A stretch of DNA of 64,000 nucleotides from an uncultured Porphyromonadaceae bacterium (lineage in GTDB: Bacteria; Bacteroidota; Bacteroidia; Bacteroidales; Muribaculaceae): positions 1-64,000 of the forward strand of contig CAMWVE010000006.1 of assembly GCA_947177685.1 (NCBI GenBank). Reading direction: 5' to 3'. The position numbers and the translations under genes were made by a program. The notes beneath the pieces were generated by a model that searched no databases, was not told the origin of the DNA, and saw only the letters and a program-made list of their open reading frames with translations. Below are positions 16,631 to 27,700 of the stretch, piece after piece. Position 1 is the stretch's first letter, and each line of letters begins with the position of its first letter.

Positions 16631-17589
16631 GCAAAACCATGGATATATCAGTAATCATACCACTTTACAATGAGGCTGAGTCGCTGCCGGAACTTGAAGC
16701 TTGGATTCACCGGGTGATGGAAGCCAACAAATTCAGCTACGAAATCATCTTTGTCAACGACGGGTCTACCGACAATTCATTCGAGGTTATCCGTGAGCTT
16801 CAGAAAAAGAATCCCGCGGTCAAAGGAATCTCGTTCCGGCGCAACTACGGCAAGTCACCGGCGCTGAACACCGGTTTCCGTAGGGCGCAGGGCGATGTCG
16901 TCATAACAATGGATGCCGACCTTCAGGACAGCCCCGATGAAATTCCGGAACTTTACCGCATGATCACCGAGGACAACTACGACGTGGTGTCGGGCTGGAA
17001 ACAGAAACGCTATGACCCGCTGTCGAAAACCATACCCACAAAGCTTTTCAATGCCACGGCACGACGTGTGAGCGGCATACACAACCTGCACGACTTCAAC
17101 TGCGGTCTGAAAGCCTACAAGCAGAAAGTGGTGCGACGGCTGGAAGTTTACGGCGACATGCACCGCTATATCCCCTACCTTGCCAAAAACCTTGGTTTCA
17201 ACCGGATAGGTGAAAAAATTGTGCATCATCAGGCGCGCAAATACGGCTCGTCGAAGTTCGGACTTGACCGCTTTGTCAACGGCTATCTCGACCTGCTTAC
17301 ACTCTGGTTCACTAACAAGTTCGGCAAAAAACCCATGCACTTTTTCGGGCTGCTCGGCTCGCTGATGTTCATGCTCGGCTTCATTGCCGTTATCTGCGTG
17401 GGAGCCATCAAGCTCTATAACCTCACACACGGGTTACATTACACCCTCGTCACAGACTCTCCCTATTTCTACATCTCACTGGTAACCATGCTGTTAGGCA
17501 CACAACTGTTCCTGACCGGTTTTCTGGGTGAGCTTATCGTACGCAACTCGTCAAGTCGCAACGAATATGAGATTGATGAAGAGATATAA
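16627..17589 (+). CDS. Family 2 glycosyltransferase, polyprenyl-phosphate (DPM1/GtrB) type
   Basis: 320 aa. The N-terminal GT2 domain shows VIIPLYNEAESLPEL, FVNDGSTDNS and MDADLQDSPDEIPEL, the last holding the DxD-like metal site. The C-terminus has two membrane hairpin helices (about residues 237-262 and 278-303). This layout is typical of enzymes that put a sugar from a nucleotide donor onto undecaprenyl phosphate for later use outside the membrane. Preceded by the DUF4199 gene and overlapping a lipoprotein gene. The sugar is unknown. Confidence 0.9.
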   Translation: MSKTMDISVIIPLYNEAESLPELEAWIHRVMEANKFSYEIIFVNDGSTDNSFEVIRELQKKNPAVKGISFRRNYGKSPALNTGFRRAQGDVVITMDADLQDSPDEIPELYRMITEDNYDVVSGWKQKRYDPLSKTIPTKLFNATARRVSGIHNLHDFNCGLKAYKQKVVRRLEVYGDMHRYIPYLAKNLGFNRIGEKIVHHQARKYGSSKFGLDRFVNGYLDLLTLWFTNKFGKKPMHFFGLLGSLMFMLGFIAVICVGAIKLYNLTHGLHYTLVTDSPYFYISLVTMLLGTQLFLTGFLGELIVRNSSSRNEYEIDEEI

Positions 17590-18091
17590 TCCATTGACTC
17601 TCTGCGCCGTAGCAGCCGTAGCAACACTGATTGCCCTGATGGCTGGCAGTTGCAACACCAACGGCTGCACCGATAACCGCTCATCGCTCCCCATCGCCGG
17701 CTTCTTCTCAATGGAAACTGGTGCGGAAATCGCAATCGACTCCATTTCAATAGGTGGCATCGGGGCACCTGACGACTCGCTGCTTGTCAACACCGGCATG
17801 AAGATACATCAGGTCTATCTACCATTCTCAAGCGAAGCTGAGGGGGTAACATTCGCCTTTCTCTATGACTGGAAAAATGCTCCGCAGCCCGACATGATTA
17901 CGTTCCGCTACAAGACCATCCCGTTCTTCGTGAGCGAGGAGTGCGGAGCCATGTACCGCTACCGCATCACGGAATACAGCTACACCACTCACCTGCTTGA
18001 CTCCGTGGCAGTTATCGACTCACTGATAACAAACGTGGAGAAGGTGAACATTCAGCTCTTTTATCACACCGAAACACCTGAAACAGAATGA
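17576..18091 (+). CDS. DUF6452-like lipoprotein
   Basis: 171 aa from ATG 17576, which overlaps the glycosyltransferase gene by 14 nt. A longer frame exists from 17528, but the chosen start gives a proper lipoprotein signal: MKRY, a hydrophobic core, and lipobox LMAGSC with Cys at 26. Mature part is beta-rich with several cysteines (NGCTDN, SEECGAMYRYR). Fits the DUF6452 family, which is usually found directly before a DUF6048 gene as here. Function unknown; an outer-membrane or periplasmic role with its partner is likely. Confidence 0.7.
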   Translation: MKRYNPLTLCAVAAVATLIALMAGSCNTNGCTDNRSSLPIAGFFSMETGAEIAIDSISIGGIGAPDDSLLVNTGMKIHQVYLPFSSEAEGVTFAFLYDWKNAPQPDMITFRYKTIPFFVSEECGAMYRYRITEYSYTTHLLDSVAVIDSLITNVEKVNIQLFYHTETPETE

Positions 18092-19038
18092 AAAAAGGTT
18101 TGATAATACTGATGTTGCTTCTGTTGCAGTCCGTCACGGTCATGGCACAGCGACGGATTACCCCGGTCAACACCGCAGCCACTGTCACGCAGTCAATCAA
18201 TGAGTCCAAGCGCGATTCTGTCGACCGAAACCGATTGGTGAAAATGGAGGATGCCGACGGCAAGGTGGTTCTCGTCGACACCGTTACCGGCAAGGAATTT
18301 GTCGACTCCGTGGAGATTGAGAAACAGATTCCTAAGATGATTTATCCGCTGCTGAACTCCGTCACCGTTGGAGTTGACCTGTGGGCACCGCTAACCCGTG
18401 CCTTCGGCACATCCTACGGACTGATAGGCTTTTCCGGGCATCTGAACCTCCACAACCGCTATCTGCCGGCGCTGGAAATCGGTCTGGGTAATGCCGACTA
18501 CAACCCTGAGAACAACAATTACCGCTACAAAACATCCCCGGCACCCTACTTCAAACTCGGTGCTGACTACAATTTCCTCTATAACTCCAACCCCGATTAC
18601 CTGTTTTTCGGCGGCTTACGCTTCGGATTCTCCTCGTTCAACTATGAAATAACCGACGTCAGAATCGGCGGAAACTACTGGAATCCGGAACATACCATGA
18701 CCATCCCCCGCCAGCATGCAAACGCCACCTACATCGAGTTCCTGCTGGGCATCCGCGTGATGATTTGGAAGCAGATTTCAGTTGGTTGGACCGTGCGCCT
18801 GCACAATCTTATGCACTGCACCACCGGGGAATACGGCAACGCATGGTACATTCCCGGCATGGGGGTACGCGGTTCTAAATTAGACGCATCACTCTCAGTC
18901 TACTACACCCTGCCGCTCGCTAAGAAAACACCGCCTCCTACATCTGAACTTGACGGAATACCGGAAAAGGACCCGGAACAGACAGTCAGTCAGACTGACG
19001 AAGGCAATCCGTCACACATCAACACCGCTGAACAATGA
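18088..19038 (+). CDS. DUF6048-family outer-membrane protein
   Basis: 316 aa. Signal peptide (residues 1 to about 20, ending VMAQ), a polar region with RITPVNTAATVTQS, then a long beta-barrel-like part with alternating hydrophobic residues (TVGVDLWAPLTRAFG, PYFKLGADYNFLY, FGGLRFGFSS, WTVRLHNLMH). A low-complexity polar tail follows about residue 285. Matches DUF6048, a Bacteroidota family of unknown function. Start overlaps the lipoprotein stop (ATGA), implying one functional unit with it. Confidence 0.75.
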   Translation: MKKGLIILMLLLLQSVTVMAQRRITPVNTAATVTQSINESKRDSVDRNRLVKMEDADGKVVLVDTVTGKEFVDSVEIEKQIPKMIYPLLNSVTVGVDLWAPLTRAFGTSYGLIGFSGHLNLHNRYLPALEIGLGNADYNPENNNYRYKTSPAPYFKLGADYNFLYNSNPDYLFFGGLRFGFSSFNYEITDVRIGGNYWNPEHTMTIPRQHANATYIEFLLGIRVMIWKQISVGWTVRLHNLMHCTTGEYGNAWYIPGMGVRGSKLDASLSVYYTLPLAKKTPPPTSELDGIPEKDPEQTVSQTDEGNPSHINTAEQ

Positions 19039-19775
19039 AACCACGGATTGTCATCATCGGCGCCTCATCAGGGCTTGGACTGAAAACGGCTATGGCATTC
19101 GCTGCCAAAGGATGGACCGTGGGGATGGCTGCTCGCCGACTCACTCCGTTGCAGACGGTCAAGAACCAATATCCGCAGAACGTCAAGATTGCAGAAATAG
19201 ATGTCACCGCCGATGATGCCCCCGCCCGACTCAGCCGCCTCATTGAAGCCATGGGCGGCATGGACATTCTGCTGAACTGTGCCGGCGTAGGATGGTATAA
19301 CCCCACGCTCGACATCGGCAAGGAAATGACCACCGTGCGCACCAATACCGTAGGGTTCACCGCCATGGTCGACACCGCATTCAACTACTTTGTCAGTCAG
19401 CGTAAACCGGGGCATATTGCCGCAATTACATCCGTTGCAGGCACGCGCGGAATAGGCGTGGCAGCCGCATACAGTGCCACTAAACAGTTCCAGAACTGCT
19501 ATCTGGATGCACTTGACCAGCTCAGCCGTGAATACAATCTCGGGATAAGCATAACCGACATCCGACCCGGTTTCATCCGCACCCCCCTGCTCGATGCCGA
19601 CACCAACTATCCCGGCATCATGACCGTGGAGCATGTTCTGCCCATGATTATCAGTGCAATAGAAAAGAAAAAACGTGTGGCATACATCGATTTCCGGTGG
19701 AAGCTGCTCGTTGCCGGATGGCGCCTGATACCCCGTTGGCTATGGCGTCGCCTGAAAATAAAACTCAAAGACTAA
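19035..19775 (+). CDS. SDR-family NAD(P)-dependent oxidoreductase
   Basis: 246 aa. Classical short-chain dehydrogenase: IIGASSGLGLKTA for the cofactor glycine motif near the N-terminus, LLNCAGVGW for the NNAG element, catalytic Ser in AAITSVAGTRG, and YSATK with the Tyr and Lys. A basic segment with aromatic residues ends the protein (RWKLLVAGWRLIPRWLWRRLKIKLKD), which may attach to the membrane. ATGA overlap with the preceding DUF6048 gene. Substrate unknown. Confidence 0.85.
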   Translation: MKPRIVIIGASSGLGLKTAMAFAAKGWTVGMAARRLTPLQTVKNQYPQNVKIAEIDVTADDAPARLSRLIEAMGGMDILLNCAGVGWYNPTLDIGKEMTTVRTNTVGFTAMVDTAFNYFVSQRKPGHIAAITSVAGTRGIGVAAAYSATKQFQNCYLDALDQLSREYNLGISITDIRPGFIRTPLLDADTNYPGIMTVEHVLPMIISAIEKKKRVAYIDFRWKLLVAGWRLIPRWLWRRLKIKLKD

Positions 19776-19815
19776 AACGCGAACGCTCCACCAAGCAACG
19801 CATCTTTATAACACT

Positions 19816-19849
19816 TAACTCTGACTTAATAATTCATAACTCTGACTTA
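19816..19849 (+). repeat. 13-bp direct repeat, 21-bp period
   Basis: TAACTCTGACTTA at 19816-19828 recurs exactly at 19837-19849 in the only sizeable gap (88 nt) between the SDR gene and rpiB. The 21-bp period is two helical turns, which suits paired regulator sites; no promoter box of the usual form is evident. Confidence 0.6.
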
Positions 19850-19863
19850 TAACTTAAATAACT

Positions 19864-20304
19864 ATGACCACCCTCCCCATAGGCATGTGCAGCGACCATG
19901 CCGGATATGAATTGAAAAGCATCATTCAAGGCTATCTTGAAGCTAACGGATTAGAGTACAAGGACTTCGGCACTTACAGCGCCGAGAGTTGCGACTATCC
20001 CGATTTCGCCCACCCCTGCGCTGAAGCCATCGAACGCGGCGAGTGTTATCCCGGTATCGCCATGTGTGGCAGCGGCGAAGGCATCAGCATCACCCTCAAC
20101 AAACATCAGGGCATACGCGCGGCTCTCTGCTGGGCACCTGAAATTGCACGTCTGGCACGTCAGCACAACGATGCCAATGTGCTCGTGCTGCCTGCCCGCT
20201 TCATTGCCCCTGAAGTTGCGCTCGAAATTGTCGACATCTTCCTGAAAACACCCTTTGAAGGGGGTCGTCATCAGCGCCGTATCGACAAAATACCGGTTAA
20301 ATGA
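19864..20304 (+). CDS. rpiB: Ribose-5-phosphate isomerase B
   Basis: 146 aa, the normal size for RpiB. Interconverts ribose 5-phosphate and ribulose 5-phosphate in the pentose phosphate pathway. CSDHAGYELK near the N-terminus holds the Asp-His pair, MCGSGEGISI around residue 65 holds the catalytic Cys and anion-hole glycines, and ANVLVLPARFI is conserved near the end. Its stop overlaps the murI start by 4 nt. Confidence 0.93.
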   Translation: MTTLPIGMCSDHAGYELKSIIQGYLEANGLEYKDFGTYSAESCDYPDFAHPCAEAIERGECYPGIAMCGSGEGISITLNKHQGIRAALCWAPEIARLARQHNDANVLVLPARFIAPEVALEIVDIFLKTPFEGGRHQRRIDKIPVK

Positions 20305-21128
20305 GTAACCGGAACGCGCCCATAGGAATATTCGATTCAGGCTACGGCGGTCTTACCATCCTCAAGGAGATAATGAAGGAGCTGCCGCAGTACGACTACA
20401 TCTATCTGGGCGACAACGCCCGCGCCCCTTACGGCAACCGTTCGTTCGACATCGTCTATGAGTTCACCCTGCAGGCAGTCCGATATCTGTTCGACCAAGG
20501 TTGCCGACTGGTCATTCTCGCTTGTAACACCGCGTCAGCCAAGGCTTTGCGCACCATTCAGCAACACGATCTTCCCATGATTGCACCTGACAGGCGTGTT
20601 CTCGGCGTTATCCGCCCCACCGTGGAGCGGTTGGGTGACATCAGCAACAACGGAAGGATAGGTATATTCGGCACTCCGGGAACCATCATGAGCCACTCCT
20701 ACGAAATGGAAATAGCCAAACTGTTTCCTGACTTTGTCACCACCGGTGTAGGCTGCCCCATGTGGGTGCCGTTAGTTGAGAACAATGAAGCTGACCGACC
20801 CGGAGCCGACTACTTTGTCAAACAGGAGATTGACCGGTTGCTTGACCGCGACCCCGAAATCGACACCATAGTACTGGCATGCACCCACTACCCCCACCTC
20901 TATAAAAAAATAAGGCAATACACCCCGGAGCATATCCGCATTGTCTGTCAGGGTGAGATTGTGGCAGAAAGTCTGCACGACTACCTCCGCCGGCATCCCG
21001 AAATAGAGAGTGTCTGTGCGAAAAACGGAGCCAGAACCTACCTCACCACAGAAAATCCTGAAAAATTCGCCGAAATGGCATCGCTTTTCTTAGGTGAAAA
21101 AGTCGTTGCCCACAGAGTTGAACTTTAA
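20301..21128 (+). CDS. murI: Glutamate racemase
   Basis: 275 aa. Makes D-glutamate for peptidoglycan. Both catalytic cysteines are present: ACNTASA in the first half and ACTHYPHL in the second; IGIFDSGYGGLTIL at the N-terminus carries the conserved Asp and Ser. Translationally coupled to rpiB (ATGA). ruvA begins 16 nt further on. Confidence 0.95.
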   Translation: MSNRNAPIGIFDSGYGGLTILKEIMKELPQYDYIYLGDNARAPYGNRSFDIVYEFTLQAVRYLFDQGCRLVILACNTASAKALRTIQQHDLPMIAPDRRVLGVIRPTVERLGDISNNGRIGIFGTPGTIMSHSYEMEIAKLFPDFVTTGVGCPMWVPLVENNEADRPGADYFVKQEIDRLLDRDPEIDTIVLACTHYPHLYKKIRQYTPEHIRIVCQGEIVAESLHDYLRRHPEIESVCAKNGARTYLTTENPEKFAEMASLFLGEKVVAHRVEL

Positions 21129-21144
21129 ACATCAGTCAACAGTC

Positions 21145-21729
21145 ATGATTGAATACATCAAGGGGGAACTTACCCGCCTCACTCCAACCGACGCCACCAT
21201 CGAAACACCCTCAGGCGTGGCATATCTGCTGAACATTTCACTGAACACCTACACACCGCTTAACGGTCAGAAACAGTGCCGGTTATGGGTGCATGAAGTG
21301 ATACGCGAAGATGCGTGGCAACTCTACGGGTTCTTCACCGAACAGGAGCGCGAGCTGTTCCGTCTGCTCATAGGTGTGTCAGGCGTGGGCGCATCCATAG
21401 CCCGCATGATTCTGTCATCGTTACCCCCCTCCGAACTGGAGCAGGTAATCACCTCCGCAGCTTCGGCACGACTCAAATCGGTGAAAGGTATAGGGGCAAA
21501 AACAGCCGAAAGAATAATTGTTGACCTCAAGGACAAAATAAAACCCGCAGGTGATACGTTATTACAACAGGTAACCTTCAAAAGTGAGGTATTCGAGGAG
21601 GCTCTCGCCGCCATGGTCATGCTCGGTTTCCCCAAGCAGCAGGCTCAGAAAGTTATGAAAAAGCTGTTTGACGCCAACCCTGACCTTAAGGTGGAGGACG
21701 CAATCAAGAAGGGACTGGCTATGATGTAG
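21145..21729 (+). CDS. ruvA: Holliday junction branch-migration protein RuvA
   Basis: 194 aa from ATG 21145; the longer frame from 21094 lies inside murI and is rejected because MIEYIKGELTRL is the family N-terminus. Three domains are seen: OB fold, helix-hairpin-helix pair (LIGVSGVGASIARMIL and LKSVKGIGAKTAERII), and the C-terminal three-helix domain that contacts RuvB (EALAAMVMLGF). RuvB and RuvC are not in the window. sprA follows after 46 nt. Confidence 0.95.
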   Translation: MIEYIKGELTRLTPTDATIETPSGVAYLLNISLNTYTPLNGQKQCRLWVHEVIREDAWQLYGFFTEQERELFRLLIGVSGVGASIARMILSSLPPSELEQVITSAASARLKSVKGIGAKTAERIIVDLKDKIKPAGDTLLQQVTFKSEVFEEALAAMVMLGFPKQQAQKVMKKLFDANPDLKVEDAIKKGLAMM

Positions 21730-21775
21730 ACCCTACCCAACACCTCTCTTTTTCAGGCTAACCCTGAACGACTAA

Positions 21776-24700
21776 ATGAGTAACGGACTGAAGAATCGCA
21801 AACCAATCATATCAGCACTGACAGTGATGCTTGCCGTCATTGTCGCGTCGCTGTTGTCCGTGGCTCAGACCCCCTCTAATGGTTCTTTTCGCGCGCCCGC
21901 GCCCGTACCCCCTCAGTCGCCGATGAATGTTGCTGCGGTCGATTCCATCATGATGCCCTTCCCGGTTCAACAGACCGTTCCGCAGAACTACGAGCAACTG
22001 ATGGAAGATGAATTTGCAGCCGACCTCTCTAACCCGTCGAACATCCGCACCGAAGTGGAGTACGACCCAGAAACCGGATTCTACACCATCCGCACAATGC
22101 TCGGCGATCAGCAGATAGGCACCCCGTTCATGCTTTCCCAGCAGGAATATAACAACTGGCAGCTGCGCCGTTCCATGCAGCGCTATCTGGCTGAACGCAA
22201 CCGCAAACTCGCCACTGACAAGGAGAAGGAGCCGTTCAACATCCTCGACATGAACTTCGCGCTTGGTCCGTTGGAGAAAATCTTCGGTCCGGGCGGAGTG
22301 CAGTTAAAGACTCAAGGTTCAATTCAACTCAAGACCGGCATTAACTCGAACAAGACCGACAACCCCGCGCTGTCGCTCAACTCACGCCGTAAGACCTACT
22401 TCGACTTCGACCAGAAAATTCAGGCTACGATCAACGCCTCTGTCGGCGACCGCCTGAAATTCAACATGACCTACAACACCGATGCTACATTCGACTTCGA
22501 CTCGAAAAACCTCCGCCTTGCCTACGAGGGACATGAGGATGACATTGTCAAGAGCATCGAAGCCGGTAATGTCAGCATGACAACCGGTTCGTCGCTTATC
22601 CGAGGGTCAACGGCTCTGTTCGGTATCAAAACGCAACTCCAGTTCGGCAAATTGACTGCCACCGCCTTGGTTTCACAGCAAAACTCAGAGTCAAAAACGG
22701 TCAACACCAAAGGTGGTGTTCAGGCGACAGAGTTCTCCATCAATGCCGATGAGTACGACCAGAACCGCCACTATTTCCTGAGCCATTACTTCCGCGAAAA
22801 CTACGACCGCTTCTGCGCCAACCTGCCGTTCGTGACCTCAGGCATCAAGATCACACGCATCGAGGTGTGGGTCACCAACAAGACCAACAACTACAACCAG
22901 TCGCGTAACATAGTCACCTTCATGGACTTGGGCGAGAACCAAGTGCTTGCATCGGATCACTGGGTAGGCAACATGAATCTGCCTGTTCCTTCAAACAACT
23001 CCAACAACCTGCTGTCCACCATCAAGGAACAGTATCCCGAGGCGCGTAACATCAACACCGTAACTCAGGCTCTCTCACCGTTGGCAGCCTACGGAATCGA
23101 GGGCGGTAAGGACTATGAGAAAGTTGAGAGCGCCCGACTGCTCAACAGCAACGAATATGAGCTGAACTCAACCCTCGGTTATATCTCCATTAAAAGCCAG
23201 CTTAACGCCGACGAGGTGTTAGGTGTGGCTTTCGAGTACACCTACAACGGGCAGGTCTATCAGGTGGGCGAATTTTCCGGTGACATCACTTCAACCGACA
23301 TGTCGCTTTACGTCAAGATGCTGAAAAGCACCACCGTGGCACCCCGACTCCCCATGTGGGACCTGATGATGAAAAACGTCTACTCATTAGGCGCATATCA
23401 GGTGCAGAAACAGAACTTCAAACTCAACATCAAGTACCTGAGCGACACCACCGGCACCCAGATCAACTATCTTCCCGTCCCCGGGCTGAACAACATCTCG
23501 CTGCTGCAGGTAATGAACCTCGACCGCATTGACTCAAACGAGCAGAGCAACCCCGACGGTTTCTTCGACTTCATCCAAGGCTACACAATAATGCCGCAGA
23601 ACGGCAAAATCATCTTCCCCGTGGTAGAACCGTTCGGCGAACACCTCGCAAGGAAAATCAATAACCCCACGCTTGCCAAAGAGTATGTCTATCAGGAACT
23701 TTACGACTCCACGCTGGTGATAGCGCGCCAGTTTGCCGACAAAAATAAATTCATCCTCACCGGTTCCTATCAGGCATCGGCAGGCTCGCAGATACGTCTG
23801 AACGCCATGAACGTACCGCGCGGATCGGTGATTGTAACCGCTGGTGGCGTTCAACTCACGGAGAACAGCGACTATACGGTCGATTACTCCATGGGTATTG
23901 TCACAATCACCAATCAGAGCATCATCGACTCCGGGCAGAGCATTTCGGTGACACTTGAGAACCAGTCGATGTTCAGCACGCAGCGCAAGACCCTGCTCGG
24001 TCTGGACCTGCAGTATGCCTTCAACAAAAACTTCAACATCGGCGGTACGCTGCTCCATTTCTCCGAAAAAGCGCTGACCGAAAAAGTCAACATCGGCGAC
24101 GAAGTTGTCAACAACACCATGGTTGGTCTGAACCTCAACTACAACTCCGAGTTCATGTGGCTCACCAACCTGCTGAACAAAATACCCACGGTCAACGCCA
24201 CGGCGCCATCCACATTCAACGTCACCGCCGAGTTTGCCAAACTCATTCCCCACTCGCAGAAAACCGGATCGAACAAAGGCAGTTCCTACGTCGACGACTT
24301 TGAGGCGACACAGATCGGCATTGACCTGCGCTCGCCCTATTCATGGTTCCTTGCCTCCACCCCATACGACCCCTCGCCTGACGCGCTCTTCCCTGAAGCA
24401 GCCCTGTCAAACGACGTCAGCTATGGCAAGAACCGCGCGTTGCTGAACTGGTACTACATCGACCGCATGTTCACACAGCGCAACTCATCGCTCTGTCCCG
24501 GCTACATCAAGTCTGACCTCAAGCAACTCTCCAACCCCTACGTCCGTGAGGTAACCAACCGCGAGATTTTCCCCGGACGCGAACTGACCTACGGCGAATC
24601 ATCGACCATACAGACGCTTAACCTGTCATTTTACCCCACGGAGCGCGGTCCCTATAATCTCGATGCCGAGAATATCAGTGACGAGGGCGACCTGCTCTTC

Positions 24701-27700
24701 CCCGAAAAACGATGGGGCGGCATCATGCGCAAGATGGATAACACCAACTTCGAGCAGAGCAACATAGAATATGTGCAGTTCTGGCTGATGAACCCCTTCC
24801 TTGACCCGGAGAACCCCAATCTTGACGGTGGCGACCTCTATCTGAACTTCGGTGAGATCAGCGAGGATATTCTCAAAGACGGGTTGAAATCCTACGAGAA
24901 CGGTATCCCCTACGACGGCAATGACCAGTGGCTGACCAACACCGTCTGGGGTCGAGTGTCGAAACAGAACTCACTCACCTACTCATTTGATAATAATGCC
25001 GGTTCACGTCTGGTGCAGGACGTTGGTCTGGACGGTCTGCCCAACGAGGATGAGTTCAACTTCAGCTCCTATCAGGACTATCTGAACAAGCTCCGTACAA
25101 AGCTCTCGCCCACGGCACAGGAGCGCATGCTCAACGACCGCTTCTCACCGTTCAACGACCCCGCAGGCGACAACTATCATTTCTTCCGCGGCTATGACTA
25201 CGATGAGGAGCGCGTAGGCATCCTCGACCGCTACAAACGCTACAACGGAGTGGAAGGCAACTCACTTTCACCCGAGGACTCCTCCAATCCACTCTATCAG
25301 TCGGCTCGTTCCGTGCCCGATGTGGAGGATATAAATCAGGACAACACCCTCAACGAATATGAGCGATACTTCCAGTACAAGGTGTCGATACGCCCTGACG
25401 ATTTGGTCGTAGGCAAAAACTACATCACTGACAAACAGGTGTCGCTGGTCCGCACCCGCGACGGTAACGACACCGAAGTGGAGTGGTATCAGTTCAAGAT
25501 ACCTTTGAGCGATTATGAACGCATCGTAGGCTCCATCACAGACTTCTCCACCATCCGCTTCGCCCGCATCTTCATGACAGGATTCAAACAGGTCACACAC
25601 CTGCGATTCGCAACACTGGAACTGGTTCGCGGCGAATGGCGCACCTACGACTTCAACCTCAACAGCCGTGGCGACGCACCTGCCGAAGGTCAGCTCGACG
25701 TGTCGGTGGTCAACATTGAGGAAAACGCCAAGCGCGAGCCCGTGAACTATGTGCTCCCTCCCGGCGTGACCCGTATCGTGGACCCCGGTCAGTCACAGAT
25801 CACCCAGCTCAACGAGCAGTCAATGTCAATGAAAGTCATAGGGCTTCAACCCGGCGACGGTCGTGGTGTCTACCGTAACACTCAGCTTGATATCCGCAAC
25901 TACAACCGCCTGCAGATGTTTGTCCATGCCGAACGACTCATTGACGACGTCACAAACCTGCGAAGCGGCGATCTCTCGCTATTCATTCGCCTCGGAACTG
26001 ATGTCAAGAACAATTTCTATGAGTATGAGATACCATTGGTTCTCACACCACCCTCTTCAAAATATAACAATGACCTCACCTCTGACCGTCTGATCGTATG
26101 GCCCGAAGAAAACTTCATGAACGTGCCGCTGCAGAACCTTGTCAACCTCAAGAAGGAACGCAACCGCGCAAAGGCTGAGGAAGGTAGCGGCATAGGCTTC
26201 GCCACACTGTTCTCCGGCCGTGACCCCGACAATGAGCGGAACACCATTTCGGTGAAAGGTAACCCCTCGCTCAGCGACATACGCGTGATGCTGGTGGGTG
26301 TACGAAACAACTCTGCCACCGTGAAGGACGGAACCGTGTGGGTCAACGAACTCCGACTGACCGATTTCAACGAGTCAGGCGGTTGGGCTGCCAAGGCTAA
26401 CATCAACTTAGGAGTGTCTGACATAGCGCAGCTAAACCTTGGCGGTCACATCGAAACAGCCGGATTCGGCGGTGTCGACCAGTCGCTCAACGAACGCCGA
26501 CTCGATGACTATGTGCAGTACAACATGGGGGTTCAGGGTGATTTAGGTCGCTTCCTCCCTGAGAAAGCCAAGCTCAAAGCACCTATATATTTCTCTTACT
26601 CAAAAGAAAAGACCACCCCCAAATACAATCCGCTCGATCAGGACGTACTGCTCAAGGATGCGCTTGACGATGCACCTGACAAACATGCCCGCGACTCTAT
26701 CAACTCATTTGCCGTGGAGCAGACAACGGTGAAAAGCTTCAGTATCTCCGGACTCAAATTCGATGTCCAGAGCAAGAACCCGATGCCATGGGACCCTGCC
26801 AACTTCACCTTCAACTTCTCGTTCAACAAGCAGGCGAAAGTCAATCCTACAACGGAATATGAGAACACCAACGACTACCGCGGCTCGTTCCAGTATTCCT
26901 ACGCACCCTATTTCAAACCGTTCAAACCGTTCAACTTCATTGACACCAAGAACAAGAACCTCAAGTTCATCAAAGACTGGGAGCTGAATTACCTGCCCAC
27001 ATCCATCTCGTTCCTGACAAACATGTCGCGCTACTACTACGAGCAGCAGACCCGCTCGGAAACCGATGTAATGTTCCAGCTCCCCGTTTCCGTGAGCAAG
27101 AACTTCCTTTGGGACCGTCAGCTTGCCCTCAGCTGGAATCTGACCAAATCACTCTCGCTGACATTCAACTCCAACACCTCAGCGCGCATAGAGGAAACCG
27201 CCGGAGCAGTCAACAAGAAACTGTTCCCCGACGAATACAAACAGTGGAAAGACACCGTGATGAGCAGTATTCTTTCCATGGGTACGCCGTGGGCTTACAA
27301 TCAGTCGTTCGTGGCACAGTACAAGGCTCCGTTCAGCCGCATACCGGTGCTTGACTTCCTGACAGCTTCCGCCTCCTACAATGCCACATACCGCTGGGAC
27401 CGCGGCGCCACCATCGGCGACATAACCATGGGTAACACCATTGCCAACCAAAGCACATGGAACGTCGACGGCAGACTGAATTTCGAATCGCTCTACAACA
27501 AGTTCAACTATCTCAAAGAGGTCAACAAGCGGTTCTCCAACACCCGCAAGGTTGCCCCCGCACGCAAACCTAAGAAGTTCGAACGCACCTATCAGCTGAA
27601 ATCTGACACTTCTCTTTTCATCAAGCATAACCTCCGCTCCAAAAAAGTGAAAGTCAGTGCAATGACCACCAAGGGACAACCCTTCAAGGTCACCACACGC

